Below, in pieces: positions 23,517 to 37,639 of a stretch of DNA of 64,000 bases. Every line of letters begins with the position of its first letter. Position 1 is the stretch's first letter. Origin of the DNA: Punica granatum (taxonomy: Eukaryota > Streptophyta > Magnoliopsida > Myrtales > Lythraceae). A program made the translations under genes and the position numbers. The stretch covers positions 18,697,845-18,761,844 of the forward strand of contig NC_045133.1 in NCBI RefSeq assembly GCF_007655135.1, in the 5' to 3' direction. The notes beneath the pieces are model-generated. The model was not told where the DNA came from and did no database searches. It saw only the letters and a list, made by a program, of their open reading frames with translations.

Positions 23517-24749
23517 TTTGATTTAAATTAACACTATTTATTTAGAAGGAAAGTCCTCAACTATAATCTTGACTGAGTTTAAAAAATATATAGGAATTTC
23601 CTTTAATGAGATCACGATGTGTCCTTAGTCTATAGAATCAAAATTTATATATTTATTTGAAAGTTAATTTGACTCTGATGGCGAGACCCTTTGAGTGAGT
23701 TTTTTAAACTGGTAAATATGAATATTCTCCTTTTGAGGAGGGCAAAGGTTCGCATCTGGGTAGATTTTTCCTCTCCTCAATTCCCCCGTTACTTTCAAGA
23801 CAACCTGTCTTTGCATGGCATATGATCTCCATTCAATAATGAGAAAGTAACTCAATTTCATGTGATTGGGCATCATTTCCTTTTCCCATCTATTTCCGAA
23901 TTGACAGATTAACATGTGGGATCGTTATAACAACTGCTGGCTGGTTCGCCATATGCATCTAACAATCAAAAAAAGTGTTTCTTTTTCTTTTTCTTTTTTT
24001 CCCCATTTTTCTAAGAAAAAGTATCATAGTATATGAAGTGATTGCGCATGCATGTGCAAACGGGAAATAGACTCATCAGTTTTCATTTGTTATTATGTTA
24101 TTTATCACTGTCACCATTATGCGTATTTGTGTACCGTTGAAGTAGGATATCTCGATCCATAAAGATGAAAAGTTGGTGTACGGTACGCAAGAAGCTGTAG
24201 GAACAATCGTATCCATCATAAAAGTTTCAAAAGAAAAGATAATAGTCTTTCCAAATTAACATTGATCAAAATGTCTCTTAAACTAATGAAAACTAATGTA
24301 ACAGGTTTTGTACGTAATATAGAGGATAATGCACTTTTTTATATATAAAATAAATGCAGTGGAGTTTTTTTTTTTTAGTCCAAAGAATCATTGGGATTAA
24401 CTTGAAGAGTAAATTAATTTGCACACGCCAACACAAGATCACATAATAAAATGCAGGTTGAAACATGCACATTATGTCCTCTGAATTTTCCACACTTTTT
24501 ATTATGACTCCATCAAACACATGGAGGACAAATTTATGTCACTGGCCGAAAGGGGAAAAAAAAAAAAGAGTTAAAGGCCCACATGTATCATTTAAGTTCA
24601 AGAGGTTCCCACGTGAGTAAATATCCCCATAATGCAGACGTAAATATATGGGGTTTAGAAGCACATGCTTATATTTAATGTATGCAGGTAATTCCTTTTT
24701 GAAAAGTTTCTCGATTAATATATTTCCACTGGATCTTATTAACAATCAT

Positions 24750-27010
24750 AATTTAAGATTGTTATGTTTTGGTTTCATCAAGTTTAGATGTTTTCTGAAA
24801 AACTAATAAGATAACTAAGTAGTTATAAATAATGTTGATAGATATATCGTTTTATAAATGAACAAATATTATATAGGAATAAACCAAAGCCATCATTTAA
24901 GTTGATTATAATAAACCTCTTAATTATAAAAATAATAATAGGTAAAATAATAAATAAGTAATAAATTAATGAACTACTTATAGAAATTTTAAATGCTACT
25001 AGTTGATACCAGAGTGTTGAGTGGAAAATTTGTCCATTCTTAGGCGATCTAGATAATATTTAGCGCATATGATGTACAAATAAATACAGATATGAAGAAA
25101 AAGTATGATAAAAAGATAAGTGGACATAATAAATACTAAAATTTATAAAAAGAAGTATATATTATGATGGCAAACAAATACATAATTTAGTCCTATGGAA
25201 TACGAATAATGTATGTGTAGAAAGTCAATAATCCTATAATATGATCCTAAAAGGATTAGTCTGTAATAAAAATAATCTTAAAATATGTATTGGCACAACA
25301 AAGAAGGTTAATATTTTTCATGATTTAAGATACAGGAAAAATTATAAATGTAAAAAATAATTGAAGAAAATGAATTTTCGTCTCATATTTATAGGAAATT
25401 TGGTACATTGAACTTGAAAAATGACGCATATCTCAAGGAGTTATTTTAAATTATCGTTTATTTTTTAAAAAAGTTAATTTTATATTATTACATACAAATA
25501 ATATAGACAAATAACTTAAATACGCCGAATATGACACAAGCAAAATACAATAAAAATTCAGTGAATGAAATCGAAAGGTCAATTGAATGTGGAGTTGTGG
25601 GTCTCGTAATAAAGTGTAAGTTCACTCAACATGGAGCTAAGGATTTGCTAACAGAGCTTAGACAACATACTCTTTAGATTTTATATATTATAATAGATAG
25701 CTAAACCTGGAAAAATGTTAGGAAAATTTCGTTTATACTATTTAATTTCATTCATTATATATTTTTAACATAAAAAATCATATACTAGGTGTGACATTAT
25801 TTTTTTATTTTATAAATTAGAAATATTGAATATCTAAGGGAAACATTAATCGATATTTCAAGAAGAAAATAGGGCAAGCGATGAAAAAGCAAATTTTGTT
25901 GATTGCATATAAATTAATATTATACTAGACTTAAGGTCCCAAGCGTTGCACGGGCACTTGCGAATTTTTTGGTTAATTTGTCATAAATAAATAAATAAAT
26001 AAAATATTTATATTTCTATGACTTATTATGTTTATGTCTTATATGTAGTATTATATATTTGTAGATGTAACAATCATTGAGAGTATAGATTTGTTATTTT
26101 TATGGGTTATTATTTTTATGTGTTACTCTTTTCTTAATAGAAACTTTTAAATTTATTTGTAATATATTTGTCTAGATGGTTTTATTTATTTTTCATAGAA
26201 ATTTATTCATAAACAATATTCAGTATAATGTTAAATCCAATACAACTTCTCATATGGATAGTTATATTAAATAATATATATTTCACATATTGATATTATA
26301 AAAATAGGACAATTTGTACATTTTATAGTAATAGGAGTTACATATTTGTAACTCTTACCTTAAAAGTTCCATATCCATATTATATATTAAACATATGATA
26401 TATATGTCACTTTATAGGAGCCTAGAAAGGGGAGCCCCTGATCCAATCCCCCTCTCGACAACCATCTAGCCCCTTGGAGTTATTTTTTAAAAGTTTAATT
26501 TATTTATTTTATTTTAATTTATCATTTTTCTCACTTTTTAAATAATTTAAATTTGCTACCACTTATAAATTACCACGTATGCAAAATTAATGATGCCAAG
26601 TCCACATTAAAAAAGTCCTTTTTTGTCAAAAATAAAAATATGAAAAAAGCATAATAAACATATGAACAATTGGATAGAAAGTTTCGAACACATGACAATT
26701 GACACATGCTCAGGAATTGTTCAGAAATCCTACGTAGTAGGCTCCTGAATGCACATGCTCAAGGAGCATACTTTAAATACCTATAATTGATAGTAATATT
26801 ATATATATATACATATAATATAAAAATAATCATTTCCATTTATAGTTATATATTTTAAAGTTTTGCTAAATCCTTCTAATCCTCTTAAAAATCCTCCAAA
26901 CCACTCAAAATGACAGGAGTTGCAATTTTATTGATATTCAAGGACAATTTAACACATGTGAGTATTAGGTGGATAATTAGACACATCATTTTGAGGAGAG
27001 TTTAGCATTT
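24750..27010. other. Very AT-rich intergenic region
   Basis: No coding frame is credible. The only recognisable items are the repeat-family copy ending near 25710, the GCGTTGCACGGG word at 25943-25954 and small (TA)n runs. Confidence 0.55.
25300..25710 (+). repeat. Dispersed repeat family D, copy 1
   Basis: It shares ordered words with 37640-38010: 'aatgaatttt', 'atttatagg', 'atctcaagg', 'ctaaggatttgc', 'acaacat' and the end 'ttttatatattataatagat'. It is non-coding and the class is unknown; the shared sharp end suggests a mobile-element terminus. Confidence 0.5.
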
Positions 27011-27024
27011 TTTATTTATATATC

Positions 27025-27486
27025 GGTTTATCTATTCTATGCCCTAAGGGCATAGAATAAGCCAACAAATATTATAAAATTAAAACAACATATGCAATCA
27101 TCCTAATTTTTTAGTGCGTAATATACCCATAAACCTCCCTTATCAAATAAATTTCATAACATTAAACCCATATTCTTTACGAAATAAATCCCCAGCATTT
27201 TATTCAGAAGATAGGATTTGATTGATTTCATTAGGAGGCATGATTTTTTCAGTGTACTTGACATTAAATTTGAATTCTCCTTTTCTTTATTAGAGTTTTA
27301 GGGTTTTACAATCGGAATTATTTGGGAAGAGATATGGATTTTATGTTATGGGATTTATTTGGTAAGAGATGTTTGAGGGCATATTAGATGCTAAAAATTA
27401 AAATCTTTGCATTAATAACATACTGTTTTAATTTGATAATATTTATTGGCTTATCCTATACTCTTAGGGCATAGAATAGGCAAACC
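27025..27486. mobile_element. MITE with ~75-bp terminal inverted repeats
   Basis: The left end ggtttatctattctatgccc and right end (reverse complement ggtttgcctattctatgccc) are inverted copies. The match continues through 'taagggcatagaataagcca', 'aaatatta' and 'aattaaaaca'. Each end also holds a small palindrome, gccctaagggc. The element is about 462 bp and non-coding. No exact target duplication was found, so the superfamily is open. Confidence 0.75.
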
Positions 27487-28149
27487 CTCTATATATTTAT
27501 CCCTTAATATTTATCCCTTACTGTTTGGGGCTCTTATATTAATGGGTTGATATCATTCTCCAGAGGCAATAATTAATTTTTTTCTCATGTCAAATTATAA
27601 TTTGACGTAAGTTAAGAAGTTTGATTTAAATTGAATGAAATAATTTTTAAATTTTACCAAACCTAAACCTAGTTCTATCAATTAACATATAACATTCAGT
27701 CTTTGACAACTTTGAAAGCATAATTTTTTCATTGTATTTTTAGAATTATGTTTCTGATATATGTATATGAAATATTCGTATTATAATATATGTAGGAATA
27801 AATATGCAAATATTTAATATTTTATACTTGTCTAATATTTTTTTATATTAAATTGAAATGATTTCTTTAGTCTTAATTATTACAGTTATAAAAATGCTAA
27901 ATTTTGGCAATGATCAGGTGCAATAAATGTGAATTTTCCGTTCTATTAAAAATTCATTTTTTCTATACGTATATTTTAAATAATAATATTTGATGCTCAG
28001 AAAAATTGTATGTAATAAATATTCAAATTTGAAAGACATTATTTTCTCACCATCTGAAATTTTAAGTTCATTTGTTTCTTGATTTTCATTATCGATTGAG
28101 GAGAATTTTTTTTTTAAAAAAGGAAAACTTGACTTAATCATTTTTCTTC

Positions 28150-28311
28150 TGACTAGAACGAAGGCCTATGGACTAGCTTAGTGTAACGAAATAGAAACTT
28201 AAACAAATGGATATAAATAATCTCACTGGCGAGAATTGAATGTTGATCCTATCAGTTCGTAGGTGAGAGTGTATACCACTAAATTACGTCTCTTTTTTCT
28301 TATATGAGTTT
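28150..28311 (-). repeat. SINE-like repeat, family B (diverged)
   Basis: On the minus strand: gagacgtaatttagtggtat as head, a degenerate B-box near 'acattcaattctc', then 'cagtgagattatttatatcc'. The word order matches the copy at 23395. Confidence 0.5.
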
Positions 28312-28394
28312 TAATTACTAAGAAATTATTTCATATATAGTACTAGTGATATCTCCTCTCCGCTGCAGCTAGAATCAGTGTTTGTTTTCAATGA

Positions 28395-28640
28395 AGCATA
28401 GAGCGGGGGGCCGGTTGGACCCGCCCCGAAACATGGCAGGTACGGATCCGTCTACCACTGCTCATGCCAGAGAGCGGGGCAAGGCGGAGCGCGGAGCAAT
28501 TTTAGCAATTCAACTGTCCGCCCTGATCCGCCCTTTTGCTGTTCCTATACCCGCTAGGATTTCCCCATGCCTTTTTCGAGGTGGTGGCCCACATTATCCC
28601 CCCCTTCCTACTTCTTCTTGTCGTTCTCTTTTTTTTTAAA
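28395..28640. repeat. GC-rich low-complexity repeat fragment
   Basis: Recurring gcgggg/ccgcccc words (agcggggggccgg, acccgccccg, gagcggggcaaggcggagcg) stand out from AT-rich flanks. The 85-codon frame here is low in complexity and unlike any protein I know. It is probably part of a decayed DNA transposon of the 'ggggcgggg' type. Confidence 0.35.
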
Positions 28641-28986
28641 AAAAAAAATTAATTTTTGAAGTTTGTTTTATAATTCAAGAATTTCCGTTTAAGCAAATTA
28701 TATTGAAATTTGTTTTTCTTTCGTGAGTAATTTCGACGTCAATAGATTTGATAGAAATTCAAACAGGGAATGGACAAGAAAATAATGACCTGGGATGAAA
28801 TTGAAAAAACAACTTAAGATCGGGGACCAAAAGAACCTTTTTTTTATTAGTTAAACTTAGTCAATGAAATGGAGGGTCAGTTTTTATTAAAAATTGGCGT
28901 AGCGTGATTTAGCAATACGTGAAGTTAGGAGAGTACAATTTACCTCATGTGAGGGGAGTTCAAATTACCAATTGAAATGTTGGGTT

Positions 28987-28988
<2 letters not shown>

Positions 28989-29019
<31 letters not shown>
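28989..29019. repeat. (TA)n microsatellite
   Basis: About 15 uninterrupted AT units shortly upstream of the Tourist-like MITE. Confidence 0.9.
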
Positions 29020-29021
<2 letters not shown>

Positions 29022-29054
29022 CATTTATGATTTCAAATCCTATTTTTTTATTTA

Positions 29055-29432
29055 GGGCGTTTGATTCGGTGTCGGATTTTACATTGTAAAGTTCGAATTT
29101 TACATAGCATTTTACAATATTTGGTTATAAAGATTATAAAAGTTAACCATTGTAATTATTTTCTTAAATTAGAACTTTTTACAGTCCTAGGTTGGTAAAA
29201 ACTTTGCATCCGAAACATGTGCAATTATTAGATTACAATGAAAATTACGGTTATGGGATCCACAATCATCCCTATAAAAATAAATCATATATTATATTAT
29301 CACCCATATTTTCCGTAATCCAACATAATTTACCAAATAAAACAATATCACATTTCAAATTGCAATCCATAAAAAACAATTCATAATTAAACTTTCTCTC
29401 AAATCTTCCCATTCCTCGAACCAAACACCCCC
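29055..29432. mobile_element. Tourist-like MITE (PIF/Harbinger type)
   Basis: The termini are GGGCGTTTGATTCG at the left and, as reverse complement, GGGGGTGTTTGGTTCG at the right. The 3-bp direct repeat TTA flanks it on both sides (29052-29054, 29433-29435). GGG(G)GTGTTTGGTT ends with a TTA/TAA target are characteristic of PIF/Harbinger MITEs. It is 378 bp and non-coding. Confidence 0.75.
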
Positions 29433-31299
29433 TTATCATTTCAAGTCCTTGCTAGTTTGAGACTCATTCACTTATTTCTTTAAAAATGGTGGCCGCATAA
29501 TTCTAAGAAATTTGTGAAAACTTCCCAATATTATCACTGGAAGTCCAAAAAAGTGTCACCACCATATATGAGCCGACAGCCACCCCGACCTATATATGCT
29601 GTGATGGGAACTTTACAAATTTTGGAAAAAAAATATATTGGAGAATTTGCTTTTCTATTAAAAGAATTCTTTAAAAAAATATTTTATGATGCCCTATGCT
29701 ATAATACATGTATATAGCATAGTTTTATATATTTGCAAAGATTCGGAATTAAATGTCTTTTATTGTCCAGATTTTTATTTATACCTCTTTACTCAATTAA
29801 CTCCTAAAAACAATTAAGCTTACGGATCATCGTCATTAAAATGATATTTGATAGAAAATATGCGTGGGACCAATAAATCCTGACTAAAGCGGTACTTACG
29901 ATATGTATATAGATATCTTCGCTATAACTGAGTCTTACTTCCCTTCTTTATTTTTTTTCCCTCCCTGTTTGTTTTTCAATCAATGAAGGAAAAGCATGCA
30001 GTACGAAAAGCGTGCAAAAATAGAACACTGCATTGTTTTATAAGCTTCCATTGAACTCTACTTTGTAAAATTCAATATCAATATCTATGTGTTAATCCAA
30101 TATTTTTTTATATTTTCGAACTGCCAATAATATACAGATGCATATAGAGTAGAATCCTTTACCACTTAGTTAATAACATATATGTGGATATTTTCCTTTT
30201 CTGTCTTTTTCGATTATAAGGGCCTAATGATTAGTACAATGAAAGAAAAATTATAAATAATTAATAAAGAAAATTTTCCTTTTCTGCCTCTAATTAGGCT
30301 AAACCTATAAATAGGCGACGTGGAATCATTTCTTCTAAACTTATCTTTCGGTTGCATGCCCTCTTCTGAACTTTATTATCACGTTTACACAAGTGCAGAC
30401 TAATCATGAGAACATTTTTTTTTATTAAATAAGCAAAACTGACATTTTTTGACAGACGAAAACTGCATATTGGAACATAAATTTTCAAACCATGCTCGTG
30501 CCATGTACACATGGCTGATTTTTAAATCGACTTTGTGCATGATCTTCTAAAGACATGTTCAGACGTGAACCATTTTGTTACTCAAGCTTTCAAATCGTTT
30601 CATACGTGAACTGTTTGATTTAGTTTACTTTAAAATCGCTATGCGTGCCTTTTTATTTTATTTTTATTAAGAGTTCACCAGAAATGACACCTTGATTCAA
30701 GGAAAAGGGACACAGGAGTAGTGAAGAAATAACTGACCAAGCCCAACCCTAGAAGCAGTCATTTTTCGTCTTCAGTCGAACGCCCTATGGACGGTGACCC
30801 GAATTGGGGCAATTGTAAGCACCTCATTCTTGTCTGGGTTAGGACCATTGTTCCGGGAGCATACCAAAATCAGAGAAAATGATAACGCACTTGAGAATTG
30901 CCTGTATAAAGACGGATTATCGAGAATAAGCAGATAAGTCCTCGAGTATTGAGTATCTAATTTTAACTATAGAGTACTGAGTATCTAATTTTAACTAGAC
31001 ATGCCTATTTTACAAAAATTATACTAGTTAATTGGCAGTATGGCTTTCTTCGGGGACGCGCGTGTAAAACGAATTTTGAAAAGTGACACTCACTCTCAGG
31101 AGACATTGTTTTAAACACAATTGCTCGTATTTTTTTCACGTAAAAATGTACAATAAATTTTCTCTGATTAAAACTCTTTAATTCATGACTTTTATTCAAC
31201 ATGACAGGAGTTCGAGACAGATAAATCAATATTCTCACATAACAAAAATATTCATGTCGGAGTGGTTTCTAGTGAAAAATATTTTTCTAAACAAGAGAA

Positions 31300-34200
31300 T
31301 ATTTTCTGATATTTTCTCTCCACTCAAATGTGCTTTAAAATCTCAAACAGAGTAAAAATGAAAGGTTTTCAAAAGTTTGAGGGCGGATATGTCACTTTTA
31401 CTTGATCAAACTAGTTCAGTTCAACTGGTTTAAGTGAGTTCCCACCGAGATGGAATTTTAGGACAGGGGCGTGGTTTCCTCCCGCGTCCATATACAGAGG
31501 CGCGATAAGTAACCCCGCAAGCGGCCAGTTGCCTCCAACGGATAAGTTTAGACAACTGGCACCCTTCGAACCATTGAAATTTGAAAAATCCTTTCATATT
31601 CATCCCTGCAATTAAAATTGTAAAACGATCCCTGAGCCCCATTCCCTATAAATAGAGGGTCATTTTTAAGATTAAGGACTTTAGGCCAACTTCATATGCA
31701 TCCTCTTCGAAGCAGTAGACCACCATCTCCCGATTTTCCGCCACCATTCTTGCAAGAGTTCAAGCTCAGCTGATGTTATCTTCCAACCCCGTCAACTTGA
31801 GAGGAGAGAAAGGGAGGCAAACACCCGCCCCAGAATTCAACACCCGATCGTCCAATCCAACAACGGCCGTCAATCGCAAAGATGATCGAGACTATGATCG
31901 ACTGATTCTTCTAAGGATTCTTCTTCCTTCTGTTGTGTTTTCTTTTCTTTCATTCTTTTTTTTTCCTCCCTTCTTTATTTAATGGGACCGAAATAATTGA
32001 GACTTTTTTTATTGCGTTTATTAAGGAAGAGAGAGAAGGGGGAACCTCCTTACGGAGACAAAAGAAAGAGAGTAAAGCCTTTCTCCTAGGGTAATCAGGA
32101 GGTTTTCTTTTCTTTTTTTTTAATTAGTGAATATTATCTCTTATTTTAATATCCGGACTCTATTCTATTTTCAATACGATCTACTTTGAGCCTACTCTAA
32201 TGGGTAGATTCCGACCGGTTCCGGATATACTCGGTATCCGTGCACACCTCTAGAAATGCCGCCAAATTACTGACTCAAATCCCTTAATTGAGCCTAGGAT
32301 CCTTTAATTAGTAGAATAATTTAGAGCTTAAACCCCAATTTCGTCCAATTTGAGCTTGAAGATCCAAAAAGTTATTGGAATCAAGGCAATGCGAGGCTCC
32401 AAGCTTTTGTCCAGAACTGAGGTCAAGCTATTTAACATATATTTCGACGGATACTTGCTTAATTAGAGTAATTATGCGTAGATTAGATGCCAAGGTTGGT
32501 AGATTGTTTGAATTAGAGCTTAATTAGGATTAATTGAGTAGTATCTTTCTTAGTGAGGATCAAATTTGACTAATTAATCTTGATTGTACACTGGAGAGAC
32601 TAATTGCATGATTCATTGGACTTGATTTGGTATTAATTGAGTTAATTTATGCATAATTGGTTGTAATTTGTAATAATTAGTTGTAATTAGTCTATGTATG
32701 TGCTAATTGGTTCCTAATTAGGTCTAAGCTTGCTTAATCGCTCATGTTGACATTCTGGTCTTGTAGTGATTAGGTGTAATTTGGGGTCAATTAGATGCAA
32801 TTTGACTCGATTTGTATTTAATAGGACTAATTACGAACGTGGCCATTTGCGATTATGCTTAAATGTGCTTAATTGGGTGAAATTAGCATGAAAATTGGAT
32901 ATTCAATATTCTGTAATTTTCTGGAAAATGGGTTAAATGAGGCTTAGATATTTTAATTAGTGGAATTTCGGCTTAGTTAAGGTTGATATGCATGATTAGG
33001 CTCATCTAAGGTGAAATTGACGATTAAATCCACCAGATTAGCACGAAATGGACCTTATATGCATGCTGTACTTTTCTGTGCTGAATTGATACGAGGCCTC
33101 AGTTGTTTGATTTCGTGTTTAATTAGCCGCAATTAGTTGTTAATTAGGACAATTAGTTGTTCCTTAAGCTAGAATAGGCTAGGTGGCTTGTAAATATTAT
33201 AAATTCCTCCAATTTCTTTCCTAATTGATGTATGGCGAATTTATGATGATGGATGCATGGCCAAGTGGGATTAGACTTGATTAGATGTTAATTAGGTTTG
33301 GTTTGACGACTTAGAGTCCGATTAGGCTTAATCAAGTGAAAATTAGCAAATTAGGTTGCGGCCACTTGTAATGGTAGTCTAATTGAATCTAAGTTGGAGT
33401 ATATAGGTTGAATTGTTCGTGTATACATGTGAACAATTGATTGCGTAATCAATTGAGTCGATTCGAGTCAATTTGTAAAAATTCGAGTCCAATTGAATTT
33501 AATCATGTAAATTGAGACTAATTCCATGGGATTGGGGTTAATTAGACACTAATTAGGCCTCTTAGGGCTTAAGAAGGTCTTCGTGACCTTGACGTGAGTC
33601 ATTAGGACTCGGGAATTGATTAAAGTCCTTAATTCGGCTAATTATTGACTAATTAACTAATAAAATCCATTCTTTTGCTAAACTTGCGCTAATCGAGATC
33701 AGGATAGATAATCATGTAAATTTGAACATAATTCCCCGGATTACAGGTATGTAACTCACATGTGAGTCTTAGGAATAAATTTAAAGGTCATTTGAGACCG
33801 TGAGGGATTAGGGTTTTCTTTTAGCATCTTGGGGATTAAGATAATTAATCACATAAATATGATTCTTGAATAAAATTGGAAAAGGGAAAAGAATGATGAA
33901 AATGAATAAAGACTCTACACTCATATCCTTTCTTTGTGTTTTAGGCTCGAGTTGCAGGTTTACTCGGCCTGTGGATGTGATTACATGTATGTTGGCTTAT
34001 ATGTATAGCCATTTTACTTTGGCTTGAAGGTATGACTCGTTTCATTTTTCTTGATTCGAGTGTGTGGCCTATTTTAATTCGGACTGTATAATTGTATAAG
34101 CACGTGTATCGTGCAGAGTCGGTAAATTCATTCTTTAAATTCCTTACACAATTGCAGATATAGACCCGACCCTATGATAAAATAACACGACTTTAACGAA

Positions 34201-34475
34201 TAAAAAGTGTTAAAACTATTAAGAGTTTAGGAGGGTACTGAAAGAGCAAGTTATTGGCTTGGGACATTTAATCTTATAACAAAACCGCCAGACTCATTTC
34301 TCTAGTTAGAAAGTCCAAGTCAAACTCTAAATCCTTAGATGGTCAGTATCTTGACTCCTTAGATGATTATAGGTGGCTCATCGACCAAATTAAATAGTTT
34401 AGTGGCAACTCAAATCTCGAATTGGGTCCCAGGCCACGTGTACTAACAGACACACTTTAAAAGTTGGCGACAGAG
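31300..34475 (+). mobile_element. Probable long LTR (Ty3/gypsy-type), solo or truncated
   Basis: A strong TATA box (TATAAATA, 31647-31654) is followed by a C-rich untranslated-looking stretch. Then come about 1.8 kb unusually rich in aattag/taattg words (32270-33960). A PBS-like TTGGCGAC at 34464-34471 resembles the primer-binding start of plant Tat-type elements. No gag or pol reading frame is present, and boundaries and target duplication were not resolved. It could instead be an old non-coding repeat of another class. Confidence 0.4.
31647..31654 (+). promoter_or_regulatory. TATA box of the putative LTR
   Basis: TATAAATA sits within ccctataaatagaggg, a context common in plant LTR promoters. 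There is no protein-coding gene immediately downstream. Confidence 0.5.
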
Positions 34476-35629
34476 GCCTAAAAATCACACCTGTAGCGAC
34501 GGCCGAAACGGCTCACTAAGGAATAAAGCTCTCCTAGTATGGACTTGAAAAGCAAAAATTATTTTGGACAAAGTTAACGTAGTTAATTAATATGATTATC
34601 CAACAATTTTGTGATTTACTTATCATTTTAGTAATGCATTTTATTTGAAAATTTGCATTTATAGTTTTATATCCAAATTCATTTGCAATTTTTTTCATTT
34701 ACTAAAGTAATTACTTAATTCTTATTCAAGCAAATGTTTTTCATCAAATATTAAGTGAAAAATCATGAAAAGCAAATTAATTCTTCGAAAATATTAATTA
34801 TTAGTATTTTTACGAATTTAACTTTATATATAGTTTATAGCCCTGAATTATATGTTTATTAGCTAAAAATGTTAAAATTGAATTACAGAATCAAATAAGA
34901 TTATTTAAGTTGAATAAATTGTTATATATTTCTATTTTAAAAAATTAATTACTTTAAACTCTCTATTATATGCCTTCTCATTTACTCTATGAAGGAGGCT
35001 TGACCCACAAGAATTAACTTCCCATTTATCTCTTTGATACATAACACTATCTTATTAACCTTAAGATGACACGTGGCGCAATCTCATTAAATCTCTTTTC
35101 GCGTTTCCTATATTATATATAGATTCATGATTGTCCCAACAATCTCTTTAATCTTCGGGACACAAGGGCATTAAAGAAAGAAGCATTGACTAAAGTGGGA
35201 CCATAATGGAGTGGAGAACTATTTTGTCAGACTTTAGGCTTCTGTTGCTGAGTGGAACGCCTCTTTTAATATATAAATTTCATCAATCCAAAACATGGAC
35301 TCATGATTTTCCAGTGACAGTCACCATATATGTATATTACTTGGAAAAAAAAATGCAAAAATTATTGAGCCCTGAAATTAACTAATTAATTAATTATACA
35401 AATAGCTATGATCTTTTTTCTTTTCTTTATTTTGTTCTTTTGATAATTCGTCATTGCTTGGTTTGGTTGAAAAAAATGGGGAAGGCCGCTGATTTTAAAG
35501 TAATGGCCAAAGTCCCCAGAAACGATTTTTTAAAAAAACCTTAAAAAAATTATGCTCCTTTTTCTGTGTAATTTCTTTGGAAGTACAATAAACTTAAAAA
35601 GAAGAGTAAACTAATTATTTGGCCGTCCA

Positions 35630-35960
35630 AAGATGCATATTACATCAAATCTAATCTCAAAATTTTTTTACATCAAATTGAACCTCGAGAGATTAAGTGT
35701 ATATCAAATCCGAACGTAAGAAATTTTTTACATCAAATTAAACCTTGAGAGATTAAGTGTACATCAAATTGAATCTCGAGAGATTAAGTGTACATCAAAT
35801 CTGACCTCAAGAAATTTTTTATGTCAAATTAAACCTGAGAGGTTAAGTGTACATCAAATTGAATCTCGAGAGATTAAGTGTACATCAAATCCGACCTCAA
35901 GAAATTTTTTACGTCAAATTAAACCTTGAGAGGTTAAGTGTACATCAAATTCGACTTTCC
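35630..35960. repeat. Tandem repeat built on 'agagattaagtgtacatcaaa'
   Basis: About six alternating blocks of two types: 'tctcgagagattaagtgtac' followed by 'atcaaat', and 'gacctcaagaaattttttac' followed by 'tcaaattaaacc'. The A-B order gives a longer period of roughly 95-120 bp. Copies are very similar, so the array looks fairly young. The sequence just after it (tccatcagaatgcc...gatctgac) may be the end of the mobile element that carries the array. Confidence 0.75.
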
Positions 35961-36577
35961 ATCAGAATGCCATCAAAAAATGGATGGAAAAATCTGATCT
36001 GACATTCAATAGCTGATATGACATTGTTTAATTATTTTCTTCCATTTTTTTTATTATTCCTCATTTATGTTTGACTTAAAAGAAGTATTTCTTACAGTTC
36101 CCTCACTTTTCAGTCGGAGACGGGAAAAACTTCATCCTCCCGGCTCATCCTTCTCAATAGGAGGACCAATAGGGCTTTGTTGTCAATATGTATCTTCTCT
36201 TGTGTTGACATAAGCCTCAAAATATATCAACTTGAGCTTGAGGATATCATGGGCAATATATGATAGTTTTTCTTTAGCATAGGTTGGTTTTAATTACGCT
36301 TCACACACTTAGGTTATAATTTGAAATATCGCTCGTACAAAATTGATATCATAAACAATTCAAATCAATCACTTCCCAATTAGATTTTGTTAAATCTTTT
36401 TTGTGGTTCTTCTAGACGCGATAAAACTGATTTTCTCTATTTGTGCTGTGGGGATCAGCATTTTTGGCTCATTTTCAACTCTCATACGAGGATGACTACC
36501 AAATTTTGTATTTTGAGCTTTCCTTAACAGCACATATATTAAATGAATGCAGTTAATATATATATATATATATAATA

Positions 36578-36716
36578 AATATTCAATGAATATTACTCAT
36601 TTAAGGTGAATGAGTAAGAACCTGTGAACACACTGTAGGGGACGGATTCCCACTTTTAAGTATTTTCATTGGATGTTACACATCCAAATGGATAAGTAAT
36701 ACTCATCCAATATTTG
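36578..36716. repeat. Small foldback element
   Basis: The left arm aaatattcaatgaatattac and right arm (reverse complement aaatattggatgagtattac) pair imperfectly over about 40 nt around an ~50-nt loop. It follows a short (TA)n run. It is probably a short MITE. Confidence 0.5.
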
Positions 36717-37639
36717 CTCGAGTACGGGGTATCGCCATATTCTATCAAAAGTATCAAGCCCTCTGGATCTATCGGTCATCCCTGGTAATTAATATATTGT
36801 CAAATATTAATTATAAAAGTTTAAAGTAAATAATATGTACGAGCTGCATAAATCTTAAGTTCAAGTTAATGTTTTAATTCCATCAACTTTGAGTTAATGA
36901 ATCTCAGCTCATTCTTTTTCCGGTGATAAATGTGACTGTATTTTATTTGATAAATGTTATATGAATTTTAAATATTTTGATGTAAGTACAGACTATTTTT
37001 TTTAAGGAAAATTTTCTAAAAACCATAGAAAATAAAAAGTATGAAAACACGAAAATTCATCTTTCGCACCAATCTTCCTCTCTCTCATTCTGAACATCAT
37101 ATATTAAAAGAACCATTGTCTTCTTTACTTGGAACCTAAGAGTAACTAGTTATAGGTGATTGAATATGATGATATATAGAAAAATTAACTAAATCAAGGT
37201 AAAAGACCTATACAAATAACATATAAATTCAATAATTAAATGTTCATATAAAATACTTCAATATCATTAGCGGATTAAAGAAAATAAATTTCATAAATAT
37301 ATAAATCCACCCGCAGTGGCTCCGACAAGTCAATTAATAGATAATATATTGGATATTTAATACATCTAATTAATAAAGTATTTCCCTTTAAGGGAGATTT
37401 TTGGTTGAGGTCAGCTGGAGTAGGTACTTATTATAAGGGATATACTTGGGTTGTCGCGATTTATCCATTACTAATGTTGTATGGGATATTAACGTAAGTT
37501 ATTTTTATAACAGAAAATTACGAAAGTAACCTATAAAAATACGATTAACATGGATTACAAAAGACATAAGAAAAGTTATTCTATTAACTAGAAATCAAAC
37601 ATTATAAATTGTCAGCGAGAATGGAAGAAGAGAAAATCA

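Noticed and set aside
28382..28639. Protein-coding gene of 85 aa
   Set aside because: The frame consists of GC-rich repeat words without protein-like conservation or a plausible domain.
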